A stretch of DNA of 64,000 nt, taken from NCBI GenBank assembly GCA_029582165.1, contig CM055887.1:17407190-17471189 (forward strand), given 5' to 3'. Made by a program: the position numbers and the translations under genes. Source of the DNA: Portulaca oleracea. Its lineage: Eukaryota; Streptophyta; Magnoliopsida; Caryophyllales; Portulacaceae. This document shows, in pieces, positions 35,147 to 48,500 of the stretch. The notes beneath the pieces were generated by a model. That model was given only the letters and a program-made list of their open reading frames with translations, had not been told where the DNA came from and did not search any database. Within the stretch, counting starts at the first letter, position 1; every line of letters begins with the position of its first letter.

Positions 35147-36731
35147 TTACAGCCCCAATAAAATGTAGTAGACGAGTGTTATTGGTAGGGCAATCAGCAT
35201 CCCAAAAATGACCCTGCAGGTTTAAGGAAAAACTCAATAACAAAAAGAAATAAGAGTATTCATGTATATAATGAAAATATAGAAGAATTTAAGCGTACGC
35301 TGTGCTGAGTATGTCAGGATGCACGCTATACTCTTTGGCAAACACAAATGGAACAATTCCTTGTGGAAGAGCTGCCTGTTATTACAACCATATATTCATC
35401 ACAATGAGTATAAAGTAAGGTTGAAATTTGACGCAAATGCACTATGTACTAGATCAGGATAGTTTGACAAGATGCCATTAATTAGAAGTGGTGTCAAATA
35501 TATGACAGACATCATTATTTGTAACGTACTAAATTAGAAATGATCATGTCTTTCAATAAAAGGCACCAACATGTATCATGAATTGAAAATAAAGAGGAAC
35601 CGTTATGCTGTTACATGGTAATAAATGAACAAGGAAGAAGACATGCATGTATATATAAAAGATGACTAACCTGAACGATGGCAACATGTAAAAGAACACC
35701 CCGAAGGCCAACAATAATAGAAGCAGCAGCCATAACTGCAGGACCTGTGAGGAACCTTACTGCCATGGCAAATGTTGCCACTGAATTCCCACATGCTATA
35801 ATCCTCGGTTGCAAAGCCATAAATAATCCTATTCACATATGAAAATTAAAATTATTATAAAATATTAGACGATTTCCTTAATTTATTTAAAACACACGAG
35901 ATTTTATATATAAAAGTTGTATGTGTACTTATCCTTAAGATTAACATGCATATTTTTATATACTAAGTGACTAATATCCATGAAATGATCTCTCACACAC
36001 AAGTCGACAATGACAATAGATATTTTTACCCTTGACTCAATAATGACGTACAGTAACAGTAGGCCCAACTTATGTCTGAACAATGAAATAGTTTTCTTTC
36101 TATATATAAAAATGAAGTCTCATGTAGCTAGCCCATGGCTTTTTGAGATCAAATGGTGATATAAAGAAAGAGATTTCTAACAATAATGAGGTATTATCAT
36201 GCTATATGTTTCTTTGACATTACTGATTACAATTTTCCTACTGAAAACGAGCACTTTTGCTTGACCTATCATCATCATTATCACCACCTCCACTATTGCC
36301 CGGCAGCATCACTTAATGAAGTCGACATTACGAATTCTTTGTGAAACAATAATAATGTCGATAATGCCAATACATTATCAATATGTTCGTATCACATTCT
36401 TCACCATATTTAACAAATTTGAAGCCCGAATCTGATTGAATTATGATTGAAAAAATACTTATTTATTTAATTGATTTTATAAGCAACTGACACTTCACGT
36501 CAAAAAGTTATAAAAGAACTAAAGAATTAATCTAAAGAACCCTTTTTGAACCCAAAAATTAAAAAATGCAAGCATTAGATAAAATATGATATAGTTCCTT
36601 TTGCACCGTTACTTTCCCCATCTACATATATTATGTTCCAAATAATAGCAAATGTAATCATGCAATATACAGTCTAACATAGTGATATGTAACACATAAT
36701 ATAATTATAAATTTGGGTTGAATAAAGCTTG

Positions 36732-36804
<73 letters not shown>

Positions 36805-39800
36805 TTTAGATTGTTTTTCTGTTAAGAGAAAATTATGAGACTACCATTTAGAGTCCTTTAATCTTTGGTGTACAATATAAAGTGAAAAATTGTTGCACAC
36901 AAAAATTAATTTTACATCAATACATCTTTGTAGGCTTGTAGCTTAAAATTCTTTCACCTTTTCAGCCTTCAATTTAAAATTATAATCAAATACTAATATC
37001 TAATATGATAAAAGAATTATACAGAGAAAATTGGGATAAAAAAAATACTATACCTCTAGATTTTATTCCTACTTTTAAATTAAATACAAATTTTTATTAC
37101 TGAAAAGTCATGCTTATGAGTTATGATGGATGATGACCCAAGGAGTAGATAAATATATAAAAAAGAGTTAGGGAATGATGAGTAGTGATGAGTAGTATAG
37201 AATTGGGGCATGTGTGATTACTTGCCTAATACATGCTCCTTAACACCTTTTCACAATAAAGCCAGATAACAGGGGAAAAGTAGAGAGGGAAGTATAAAAA
37301 GCAAAGGTAAAGTGGGTTGATGAAGAGTGAGAATAGGAATAAGAATAGTAGCTAATTCAGGTAGCATATGATTTCAGTATATTTGAGTTTGAACAGTTGA
37401 AAAATTATATTATAAGAGTTGCGTTTTATCTATTATTTAAGCTATTTCCAAATGTCTTCTGTTAGTGTTAAAATTTATTCACTATATGTCTATAATTTGA
37501 ATAGTTGGAAAAAATTATTTTTCTAAATGAAATTATAAAGGACTAAAGTAAAATGACCTATTAAACTTAACTCTTATGCTTCTTGGATCAATTAGAATTA
37601 ATCCTTCTGAATTACAAATTTTAGGAATATAATTCTTACATCCGACCCCTTCTATAACTCGTTTACAAGAACGAAATACATAGTAAATTTATAAAAGATA
37701 ATACAAATAGAGTTATATAAATATAATAACAAATATAAATGGTGTACATTATTCATAACTTTTAATATTTATAAATAAATAGATAATATGAGTCAACGAA
37801 TCAGTTGATTCAATTTAAGTATAATTTATATTGGTTACTGTAGCTAACAAATAATAGCTTATATAAATAAATAATAGCTTAACTAAATAGCATCTTGATA
37901 TAAGATAGTTAATATTTATCTTGAATTTCATCTTATTGACTCAAGAAAACAAATATAAATAAATATAAATTATTATAAAGGTATTTTTAATTACTTTAAG
38001 GGGTTATTATGACTTATAAATTATGTAAAATAATTATTTATTATTATTTCTTCATAAATATAAAACTATATATAAAATGAGCATTGTTTAATACGGTTGA
38101 TAAAATTAAATTATCAGTTATATTTATGCATTATTGGACTATAAATATTGTATTTTAAGAGTATTGTATTGGACAATCATGTACTGAATAGTTTTTTTGC
38201 ACGCTAATACACTGTATTGTGGGGATGGGTGAGGCTAGTGTGATGAAAACGAGTTTCAATGACAATAACTGGCCAAAGATCCTCCATGTCAACCGGAGGA
38301 AAATAATTTGACAAGTTTTTTGAAATTTTAACTGAATCTATGCGAAATAACCCTAAAATTAATTCATGTGTTTAACTTTAATCATTTTCTATTCTTTGAG
38401 TTATTTCAAAGTCATACTTAAATGAAAACATGAGATTTAGGGTTACTCAACATAAATTCAGTTACATTTCAAAAACCTTGTGAAATGATTTTCCTCCGTT
38501 TGACATGGAAGATCTTTGATAAGTTATTGTCACTAGAACTCATTGGCTGTGAACACGCGTCATCCACCCTCATAGTATAGTGTATAGATTCCAAAAAAAA
38601 CCGTATCAGACATGATTATCTAATACGCCCAAAGTATGATATGTTATGGTCCAATAAACCTATATTTAAACTTAACTAATAAATTATTTATTCTTATAAT
38701 TAGTAAATATATATAATTATATGAGAAAGAATTAGGCCCTGTTCTTTTATATGGCTGGCTGCGGTGTGGCGTGGTGTGGTGTGGTGGAATTATGGTGGGT
38801 GTGGTGGAATTGTGGTAGATTGTGGTGGGTTTTGTTTTTAATAATTGTAAATTGTGTTGGTACATGTGAAAAAGTAATTGGAAAAGGTTGAATGAAAAGT
38901 TGTGGTTGATTGTGGTGGGTTGTGATAAATTGTGGTGGATTAATATGTTGTTCTCGGTTGTGGCAAGGTGTGGTGGGTAATGGGTTGTGACACCACAGCC
39001 AACAAGCCGCATAAAAGAACATGGCATAAATATATATAATTATATGAGAAAGTATTATTCAAAAATTATGAAAATAAAAATTAGGAATAATATGAAATAA
39101 TTATTAATCATCTTAATTTAAACACATATATTTACTAAATAAAAAATCATTGCTCCTCAAAAAACGGTGTCAAAAGTCATAGCATTAATTATACTTACCT
39201 AGACTGAACATTGCCATCCCAAGCCCTGCATCCGACAGTATGGAAATCGACTTTGCGATAATGGCCGGCATCTGTACATTCCACCTAATTATAATAGGAG
39301 AAAAAAAAAGAGATGAATTTTGATCAATTCAAAAGAAAAGAAGCCACTCCATAAAGCAAAGCATCTTAAACTCCATTACGAAAACTACATATCATCTCTA
39401 TCTCTCCTTAGATATGTTTCATCCATGCACTTTTTGACGTGCATGATATCTTCTATGCTCATTTTTACATGGGGAAAAAGACAAACATACCAAAAAGCTT
39501 CATACCTAGCTACCTACCTAGATATCTCTTGAACGTTTCTTTTTTTTTTTTTTCGATTAAACGAAATCCTTATTTATTAATTCCTTGAGTGGAAAGATTG
39601 AGCCAGATAAAACCATTGATTGGATTTCTAGGAAAAAGGTCATATGTATGCCGCCAAATGTTTAGTGTCATGAAGAGTTTGCCATGAGATGGACTGTATT
39701 GTATCTCAGGGTCTGCCTTTTTGTGAGAAACTAATTAACTCCTTATACAAATATAATTTGTTATATAGAATTATTAATATTATATTAGTTACATTAAATA

Positions 39801-41815
39801 TCATCCAATAAATATAATTTTATAATTATTAATAAATATTATATAAAAAGTTTATCAATCACAGAGTGAAATTGCAGATAATGATAATCAACTATATGAC
39901 AATTATATTACATTTAATATGTAACAAAGGGAGTAAGTATTAGTTTACAAAGATGATAGTACTTAAAAGCAAATCTCCAAGCTTCATAGATACTTTGAGA
40001 AAATGAACAGGAATAGACGTATGTACTTTAAACTTTAAAGTTAATGCAAATGGAACTAAAAGCATATATGTTTTCTATTTGAGAACCTGATAGTAAGTAC
40101 TTATGCTTAATTTAAATCAAGATTGTTAGTTTTTTTTTTAAAAAAAAAGATGATTATAACATAGTAGTGATCAATTAGGAGAAATTAAATGAAAAAAAAA
40201 GAAGTAAAATTAATACCTGAATGAGACTAAAGACCAAGTGAGGCCAATCAAGCTAGAGTAAGTGTTGGGGTTTCTAATGAGTTTTCTCCAAACCATGATG
40301 AGAATGAGCCTTGTCATAACACTTGCTGGTGGCAATGTCTTTGGTCTCACATCATCATCCTCCACTTTGTCATCCTTCATTTCTCCATCCACTCCTCTCT
40401 TTGCGAAGCTCAAATCTTCTCTCTCCATGTTTTCTTCTCTATTATTACCTCTTTCCACCTCCGCTACATAGACCATAATAAACAAAAAGATCGATGATGA
40501 ACATATAAAATAAAACAGGAATATTATAACACAGTATGATTCTAATTGTAGCTACTTTGTGTTACTAGTAGCATATTAAATTAACTACGTCAAAGGCTAG
40601 GAGCTAGACATATAGAGTTGTTGGCTTTACCAATTAAACAAAGTGATGATAATTAATTAACTTGTGTGGGAGTTTACCTTTGTTGGGAGAAACATTCACT
40701 CGGAGTTCCTTGACAGGTTGTTGAGGGTGAGCAACGGCATAGTCTTGTCCGCCAAACACATCCGAAGCAGGGGATGCACTGGAGCTCCACACAAACATGT
40801 GAAGATCCTTATTATTATTATTACTATTATTATTATTCCCCTCCTCCCCAGCTCCCTTCTTTGAAAACACGGGATTAGGTGCTGGGTAATGACCTCCCGT
40901 GCTCCCAAATACTGGATATTTGGTTGTTCTGCTATGACTAGTATCCTCCTCGAAGTTGGATGATCGAGGAGTAGGGCCACTCCTCATCCCAAACACATCA
41001 CTACTCCCAAAGTTGGAGCTTCTCCCAGTGCCAGTCCCATTTCCAACCATTGAGAAGAAATCGTTGTGGTTGAAGCTGGAACCTCTGGGAGTTGGGTTCC
41101 TGGAGGACTGCAGAGAGTAAATCTCTGCATTGGTCAGGTTAGATGGTCGAGGGGTGGTTCTAGAGAAGATGTCCGATCGAGACGCGTTTGACCTCCTGAC
41201 CACTACGTGTAACTTTCCATCCTCCTTGATTTCAGCCTCCGTCTCAATGGGTTGTCTTCCGTCCAACGACACCACATCGGAATCCACCCGGATGGAGACA
41301 ATGGCACCAGCTGTACCCGGGAACTGCTCCGAAATCAACATCTTGGCTGCCCGATACTCGAACATGAACAGCATGAGGGTGTACCAGATGATACACTGAA
41401 GCACCACGATCTGCACCATCAAGCTCCCGGAGAAGTCCCCGTACATGCCCTTAAGCAAGGGAATACCCATGACCAGGGTGTTGGGAAGGGTGGATAGAGA
41501 GAACAGAGTGATGATCCACTCAAGGGAGCCACGTTTGGACACCCAGCACCAAACGAACAAGGCTCCCAGGACCATCAACTTCTGGAGGGTGTCAGCCGCG
41601 ATGAAACGTAGGTTCATCGTGTAGGGATTGTTGGAGGAGATGAAATGAAAGGACAAGAGAGGGACGGCGAACAAAGCCACAAAACGATTGATCCCGGAGC
41701 ACTGGTCAGGGGTGAAGATCTTCCACCACTTGACTGAACCGTAGGCTAGGATCATGGCCACGTACAGCGGCACCATCGCGGTCATCACATGGTAGAAGTC
41801 TAGTAAGGTGATCAT
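35147..41815 (-). CDS. PIN1: PIN1-type auxin efflux carrier, six exons
   Basis: Exons on the minus strand: 40678-41815, 40217-40463, 39199-39284, 35671-35828, 35299-35375 and 35147-35213. All introns are GT-AG and phases agree; the coding sequence is 1773 bp, 590 residues (PIN1 of Arabidopsis is about 622). Five N-terminal membrane helices lie within residues 1-155, then a hydrophilic loop to about 425, then the C-terminal helices. The loop has three TPRXS(N/S) motifs with serines at 225, 246 and 286, the known sites of PINOID and D6PK kinases. NPNTY at 444-448 is the conserved trafficking motif. The N-terminus ([20 protein letters not shown]) and the STAVIFGML segment near the end favour PIN1 over PIN3/4/7; the PIN1 sister clade SoPIN1 is possible. 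It exports auxin across the plasma membrane in a polar way. An Asn-rich tract (327-335) comes from an ATT/AAT trinucleotide repeat. No lesion is seen, so it is probably functional. Confidence 0.95.
36733..36801. repeat. (AT)n microsatellite in PIN intron 3
   Basis: About 34 AT units, uninterrupted. Confidence 0.95.
38131..38657. mobile_element. Foldback (long-TIR) element in PIN intron 3
   Basis: Left and right halves are inverted copies of each other for about 220 bp. The left starts TTATTGGACTATAA and the minus strand of the right starts TTATTGGACCATAAC. Shared inner landmarks include CTAATACACTGTA versus CTATACACTATA and ATGTCAACCGGAGGAAAAT versus ATGTCAAACGGAGGAAAAT. Total about 527 bp, no ORF. 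Confidence 0.75.
38735..39026. mobile_element. GTGGTG-rich PIF/Harbinger-like MITE, copy 2
   Basis: The left end reads GGCCCTGTTCTTTTATATGG and the right end CCGCATAAAAGAACATGGC. TGTGGTGG-rich interior. It lies in PIN intron 3, flanked by a 31-bp direct duplication (38704-38734 and 39027-39057, one mismatch) instead of a simple 3-bp TTA. Confidence 0.8.
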
Positions 41816-42048
41816 CGTTACCTAACTACTTGCTTTGCCTCAACTGAGCTATAATGGAATTATGTATGTAGTCAATAGAGACAAGGGTTGGGAGGTGTTG
41901 ATGGGGGTGAAGATAAAGGTTTAGGAAAGGGAGATGGCATGTGGGTTATGGCCTGGGGAGGATCGAAGAGGAAGGAGGAAGGAGAAAGGATACAAAGTAG
42001 AGAGTATGGGGTATTGTTGTTATGAATAACAAGAAGAATACTAGTCCC

Positions 42049-42054
42049 TATATA
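42049..42054 (-). promoter_or_regulatory. Putative TATA box of the PIN gene
   Basis: The minus strand reads TGTATATAGGGA about 235 bp upstream of the start codon. Context and distance suit a core promoter with a ~200-bp leader. No transcription start evidence is available. Confidence 0.4.
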
Positions 42055-42059
42055 CACCA

Positions 42060-43950
42060 ACGTAACTTGTTAATTAGGAATAGGGCATAGAGAGTTGGGA
42101 CATGGGGAGCAAGCTTGCAATTGGAGTTTACGATGCCTTGGCTAACACCAAGACAATTGGGAGTTGGAAGATTAGACATCACCAAATCAACCCCTTAGGT
42201 CGGTTTTCATTCAGTCTCATCAAACTTGTACGTACCTTGATTCATTTTTCATATTTATGTTATTTTCAAATTTTTATTTAGTTAAGTTAATTTAAATTCT
42301 TAGTATTTATTAATGATAAATGTACTGTGTATGCAATATTTTTTTTATAGGCCGATGAAGAAATGGTATCCTTCAAAATATTTTTTTAAGTGTTTTACTC
42401 TTTACTAAATTTTTACACTAATTTTTTAATAGTAAGTATTAATTAACAATTATAAAAAGTTTTGGATGCACTCGCTATGCAAATAAATGCAAATGATGCC
42501 CTAATCGAATTAATTTCATTCACTAGGTATTTAGGAATTTTTTAAATATGAAAAATAATGGATAAAAGCATAACTTTATGCAATCTAATAATAGCTAGGA
42601 CATGAAGATCATAATATATAATAATAAAGTCTTTATCATAGAATAATAAGACACTTAAAAAGTGTATTGCCCTAAGACTCGTATTATTTTCATTTTCAAA
42701 AAATAAAGCATAATATCGGTATCTTAATAAATGAAAAAGAAATATTATAGTTTCTGTAAATTAGTTTTCAAATTGGCAATTACATGCTTGAAAAAAAAAT
42801 TATGTTTACATCCCGTCTATATTTCTATTTTTATCAGTAGCCTATAGATATTCTCACATAATAGATGAAAGACTTCTTCTATTTTTGGATTCCCTCAAAT
42901 CTCATACTAGTGAAACTATACTGTAGTTTGTTATTATTATTATTGATTATATAATATTTGTGGATTACTACATATTTAATTATGTGTCCGTAATAAATGA
43001 AATAATATATGTTAATTCATATTAAAATTGGTTAGTAATGAGTTGACATTATATATGTTCAATCATCTGATTAATGCTTTGTTATAGATAAATATTATGG
43101 ATACATTTATAATATAACATTGCTAGTCAAAATTTATAATAAATATAATAATACCTGATCAAAAAAATATATAATAATACCAAACAAATCTTGCTAGTTT
43201 AGACCCATTGAAAATGGAAGTAAAATACATTCAACCTAATGTAATTTTATTTTTATATGAGATAACACATCATATCCTTTATTATAAAAATAAAGTCGTT
43301 TTATTATTTATAGTATTTTAAGGGTCAAAATTAAATGACATGTACTATTTTATAAATATATAAATGAATGTAACTAGTATTTTTTATTGTAAATTGGAAA
43401 AAGTAATTTATAAAATTTGGATGAGCGCATTGGTGATATCTTGATAGAAGAGAAGGGAATTGTTTAAGGCCCAAAAATGGTTAAAAACTTTAGATTATTC
43501 TTTACTGAAGATGATAAAAAATGTCCAAAAAATGGTTAAAAAAGAAACATATTCCTTTCGGGAAGAGGGAGGAAGGAGGGAGTTTGGCATTTAGCATGTT
43601 GTTTTAGAGGGGAAGGGAAGGCATGGAGATTTGAAGAGAAAAAGGGGAGGATACAATATGCATTGCAAGTAGGAGGCAAAGTGTTGGGTGGGAATATGAA
43701 ATTGGCTCTATCTCCCATGTACTTGTTCAGCAACGAATTTTCATGTTTAATTTTTGATTCTAACACCAATGTAATGTCGCACGCTCGTAGCCATCAAACA
43801 GTGAATCTCACACTGACCCATTGCGCACGTCCCACATGTGCTGTTTCGTTATTTGTGCTCTTCTCCCCACGCCCAACCTCACACTAAAGTCATTCTACTT
43901 TGATATTTCCTCTTCCAACCTAGTCTTGCTTTTATCTTAAAATACTAGTT
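42060..43950. other. AT-rich upstream region of PIN, no gene seen
   Basis: Includes the presumed PIN promoter. The strong AT bias and lack of coherent ORFs argue against further genes. Short frames near 43536-43887 resemble no known protein. Confidence 0.5.
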
Positions 43951-44165
43951 ATTCGGTCCGTCTTATATATCATAAGTTAAGACATTGTTATCTTGATATA
44001 TATGATAAATTTATTCGGATTATATTGTTCTTACTTACTTTATCTCATTTTGTTCACATTATTCATACTTTTTCTCTATGTTAAATAAAATACATTTAAA
44101 AATTCATATATTTAATAAATAATGTGACCAATGTCATTTATCATACTCACAATACGTATTATAAT
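43951..44165. mobile_element. Truncated Stowaway-like MITE
   Basis: A Stowaway-type left end (GGTCCGTCTTATATATCATA) is followed by AT-rich sequence, but no right terminus appears before the foldback element at 44166, which may have cut it. Confidence 0.35.
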
Positions 44166-44237
44166 GGAAATTGAATTCTAATAATACGAACTTTTGGTCG
44201 TATAAGATTTAATAATACGAACTTTTGATTTGGTGAT

Positions 44238-44446
44238 TGTTAGAATACAGTTTAGTAGTTATATTAGTTAGGTTGTTATTTTGTTTGTTAGCTTTTCTTT
44301 CCTTTTCTTGGTGTATTCTGTGTATATATATGGGGTCCATAAACCTTTATTCTCTAATCAATAACACGAAGGCATTGTTCATCCTTTCCTTCTTTCCTCT
44401 CCTTTCTGTCACAAACACAACCTTAATGTGTTGATGTTTGTTTTCA
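44238..44446 (+). repeat. 5' LTR of the Copia element
   Basis: TGTTAGAATACAG to TGTTTGTTTTCA. A TATATATATGG box at about 44322-44332 is the likely promoter. Confidence 0.95.
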
Positions 44447-44458
44447 TGGTATCAGAGC
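44447..44458 (+). other. Primer-binding site, initiator-Met tRNA
   Basis: TGGTATCAGAGC immediately follows the 5' LTR. Perfect match to the plant initiator-Met consensus. Confidence 0.95.
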
Positions 44459-44487
44459 AACAATCAGTATGATCCTGTAAGATAATC

Positions 44488-45516
44488 ATGTCAGAAAGTC
44501 CATCAACTCCAAAGGATGAACCTCCACCTACTCCTCCACCAATACCTTTGAATAGACTTCCCATTATTGATCCATGTGATCCCTTATACATCCATCCCTC
44601 TGGTCAACTTGGGTTATCTCTTGTTGTTGAGCCCTTCAATGGGGAAGATTTCGACACATGGAAGAGGTCTGCTACAATCGCATTGTCAGCAAAGTACAAA
44701 GTTGCATTTGTTGATGGATCACTGTCGAGACCAGCTGAAGACTCTCCTCTTCTTCCATATTGGAAGAGAGGTAATGATATGGTCTTGTGTTGGATTCTCA
44801 ACTCACTATACAAGAACATAAGAGACAGTGTTTTATATTCCACTTTGGCTCAAGATTTGTGGAATGAGCTGTCAGAGAGATTTGGCCAGAGCAACAAAGC
44901 CAAACTCTATTCTGTACAGCAAGAAGTATCAAAGCTTTCTTAGGATTCATTGGATATACCAAGCTATTTCACGAAGGCAAAGAAGATATGGGATGAAATT
45001 GGATCTGTCAGCAACTTCCCAAGATGTGAATGTGGAAAATGTGTATGTGATCCCAGGATAAACAAGAAGATCGAACTACATTTTGAGGAACAAAAGTTAC
45101 TGCAATTCTTGATGGGTCTAAACAACAGTTACACAGCAATTCGAGGGAACATCCTGATGATGACACCTCTTCCCTCTCTCAGCCAAGTCTACTCCATTCT
45201 TAGTCAAGAAGAGAAATAAAGGCAGGTTCATGACAGCAATCAATTTCTGTCAGATTCAGCTACCTTTTATGCATCCAAGAATAGTTAAGGTGGCCCTCCC
45301 AAAACAGTCAATGATCAAAGAAAGATTGATCAAAGGAAGGCTTTGTTTTGTGATTATTGCAAGAAAAATGGACACACCATAGACAAGTGTTATAGGTTAC
45401 ATGGATTCCCTCCCAACCATCCAAGAAACCAAAACAGCAATGTATGAAAGCAAGGACCTCCTAGGAGATCAGCTAATAACACTTGGAGTGAATCAGAGTC
45501 TGTAATTTCTGAAACA
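44488..45516 (+). pseudogene. Copia gag with four in-frame stops
   Basis: Same frame as pol. It opens at MSESPSTPKDEPPP and includes DPLYIHPSG and FDTWKRSATIALSAK, the Copia-type N-terminal Gag motif, then a helical Gag domain and a CCHC zinc knuckle (CDYCKKNGHTIDKC, 45349-45390). Stops interrupt it at 44941-44943 (TAG), 45217-45219 (TAA), 45286-45288 (TAA) and 45445-45447 (TGA). Each of the four is of a type that a single C-to-T transition can create, consistent with decay of methylated cytosines. No frameshift is seen. Gag would package RNA into virus-like particles; no full-length Gag can be made from this copy. Confidence 0.85.
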
Positions 45517-48500
45517 ATGGCAGCAGATAGAAATTCTACACCAGCGAGTACTGCACCTTTCAATCTAAATCAAGATCAGGCTAAACTTTTGCAGCAACTT
45601 CTGGCAATCCTTAACACACAAGACACAATCAAAACTGACAGTGAATCCATGTCTGGTAATATCTATCCTCCCTCTCATCATTATTTATCCAATGGTGTTA
45701 GTCATGCTTTTGCCACCTTAGAAGATGCTTGGATTTTAGATTCTGGGGCTAGTGATCATATGTGCAACAATAAAACAGCCTTAAGGGATCTAAGAAACCT
45801 TAAACATCCAATAGAAGTATCCATGCCAAATGGGGATAAGGTGAAAGTTATTAGTCAAGGAGACTTACATTTTTCTAATAATCTTGTCCTGACAAATGTG
45901 CTGCATGTCCCTTTCTTCAAATTTAATTTAATTTCAATAAAGAAATTATGCCATGAATTACAATGTCACATCACTTTTACTAAAACAGAATGTGTTTTGC
46001 AGAGCCTTCCTGTGAAGGGGCCTTTGGTTCTTGGTAGAGAAGCTCATGGGCTATACTTCTTGGATGATAAAATGATAGAGCGGATCACAAGGAACCAAAA
46101 TAATGCTTCTGTAGTTGATAGAAATGCTTTGAGTACAATAAAAAGTGATGTATGGCACCAAAGGCTAGGACATATACCTTTTAATAGAATGAGATTGATA
46201 CCCAATATTTCTTTACATGATAAAATTGTTTGTGATACTTGCCCAAAGGCAAAACAACACTGTCTTCCTTTTACTACCAGCAATATCTCAACAACTACAC
46301 CTTTTGAATTAATCCATATAGACACCTGGGGTCCTTTTCACATTCCAACTCACTCAGGACATAGGTATTTTTTGACCATAGTAGATGACTTCAGTAGGTG
46401 CACTTGGACTCACTTGATGAGCACTAAAGATGAGGCTTTTGGCTTAATCCAGTCCTTCACCTTTATGGCCAAAACTCAGTTTGACCTAATAGTTAAAAGA
46501 ATAAGGTCTGACAATGCCTTGGAAATTGGGAAAAACAAAGCTGCAGTCAGCTTCTTCCAAGCCAATGGCATCCTTCATCAAACAAGTTGCACTCAAAGGC
46601 CCCAACAGAATGGGGTGGTTGAGAGAAAACACAAACACATTCTTGAAGTAGCTAGGGCATTGATGTTTCAAGCAAACTTACCATTGAGATTTTGGGGAGA
46701 TAGTATTTTGACTGCCACCTATCTTATAAATAGGATGCCAACCCCAGTTTTAAAAGACAAAACTCCATATGAAATTTTGTTTAAAAGGGCTCCTACATAT
46801 GATCATTTAAGATCTTTTGGTTGTCTTTGCTACATGAGTACCCTAAAACAAGGTAGACATAAATTTCAACATAGAGCAGATAAATGCATTTTCCTTGGGT
46901 ATCCTCAAGGAAAAAGGGCATACAAGCTATACTCCATCTCATCTCAGAAAATTCTATACTCTAGAGATGTAGTTTTTCATGAACTTGTTTTCCCTTTCAA
47001 GAATGAGGAACCATCCCATACTGTTCCTTTTTCAAATAACCCTCATGAGCTTGTAGAAATTGATTATATTAACAATGATATAATTGAGGTTTCTGCTGAC
47101 ACCAAAGATGCAGATCACAATGCTTCTCCTAGTCCTGACAGTCATCACAAAGAAAATAACCAAAGAGATGTCAGTGACTATCATGATGAGCAAGATCAAA
47201 ATGATGACATGATGGTCAAAAGTATAACTCAGCCAGTGAGGAGAACAAGAAGAACACACAGACATCCAGCTTACTTGCAAGACTATGAAACTTGTTTTTC
47301 TAGCATAACTAACCTATACTGTGAACCTAAAGCCTTTTCTAATCATGAAGGGTGGAAAAAGGCAATGAAAGAAGAGTTGCAAGCTCTTTCAGATACCAAT
47401 ACATGGGAAATAATTTCTCTTCCCAAGGGAAAGAAACCGATAGATTGTAAATGGGTCTATAAGATCAAAAGAAAGGCAGATGGGACCATTGAAAGATTCA
47501 AGGCCAGACTTGTTGTAAGGGGATTCACACAAAAGGCAGGAATAGATTATAATGAAACCTTTTCTCCCGTTGTTAAAATGACAACAATAAGAGCTTTAAT
47601 ATCAGTAGCAGTAAAGAAACGCTGGTGTTTGGAGCAACTGGATGTGAATAATGCTTTCCTCCATAGGGATTTGCATGAGGAAATCTACATGCAACTGCCA
47701 AAAGGAGTTCAGACTGACATATCTAATCCTGTCTGCAGGTTAAGGAAATCACTTTATGGATTGAAACAGGCTTCAAGGCAATGGTATGCTAAATTAACTG
47801 ATGTTCTGTACAAAAGAGGATTCAAACATTCTGAGAATGATTACTCTTTATTTTATAAAAAGGATTCTAACAAGTCAGTGTATCTAGCAGTTTACGTTGA
47901 TGATATATTAGTCACAGGGAATGACTACAAAGAAATCTCTAATTTGAAGAAGTACTTGGATCCATCTTTCAGAATCAAGGATTTAGGCACAACTCATTAC
48001 TTTCTTGGTCTTGAAATTACACATAATCCACAGGGAGTCATTGTGTCTCAAACTAAATTTGTTAAAGAACTACTTTTAGAATTCCTAGACAGTTCTTCTA
48101 AGCCTGTTATATGTCCAATGGATATTAATCTCAAGTTGCTCCCAAATTCAGGTACTCCTTTGGAAGATCCTGCTGGATATAGAAGACTAATTGGCAAACT
48201 TAACTTCCTGGTGAATACAAGACCTGATTTGGCCTTCACAGTCCAGCATTTGAGCCAGTACCTTAATGAACCTACTGATCAACATTGGAAAGCAACTATA
48301 CATACTCCTAGGTATCTGTTGGGACACCCCAGCTTAGGAATTCTCATACACAAAGATGACAACTTCAAATTAAGTGCTTATAGTGACTCGGACTGGGGAG
48401 CTTGCAAGCATTCACGAAGATCCATCAGTGGCTTTCTAGTTTTCCTTGGGAATACTTTAGTTTCCTTGAAATCTAAAAAGCAACCCATTGTTTCACTATC

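Noticed and set aside
40664..41497. Plus-strand frames opposite PIN exon 1
   Set aside because: Shadows of the PIN coding sequence, which has far stronger family evidence.
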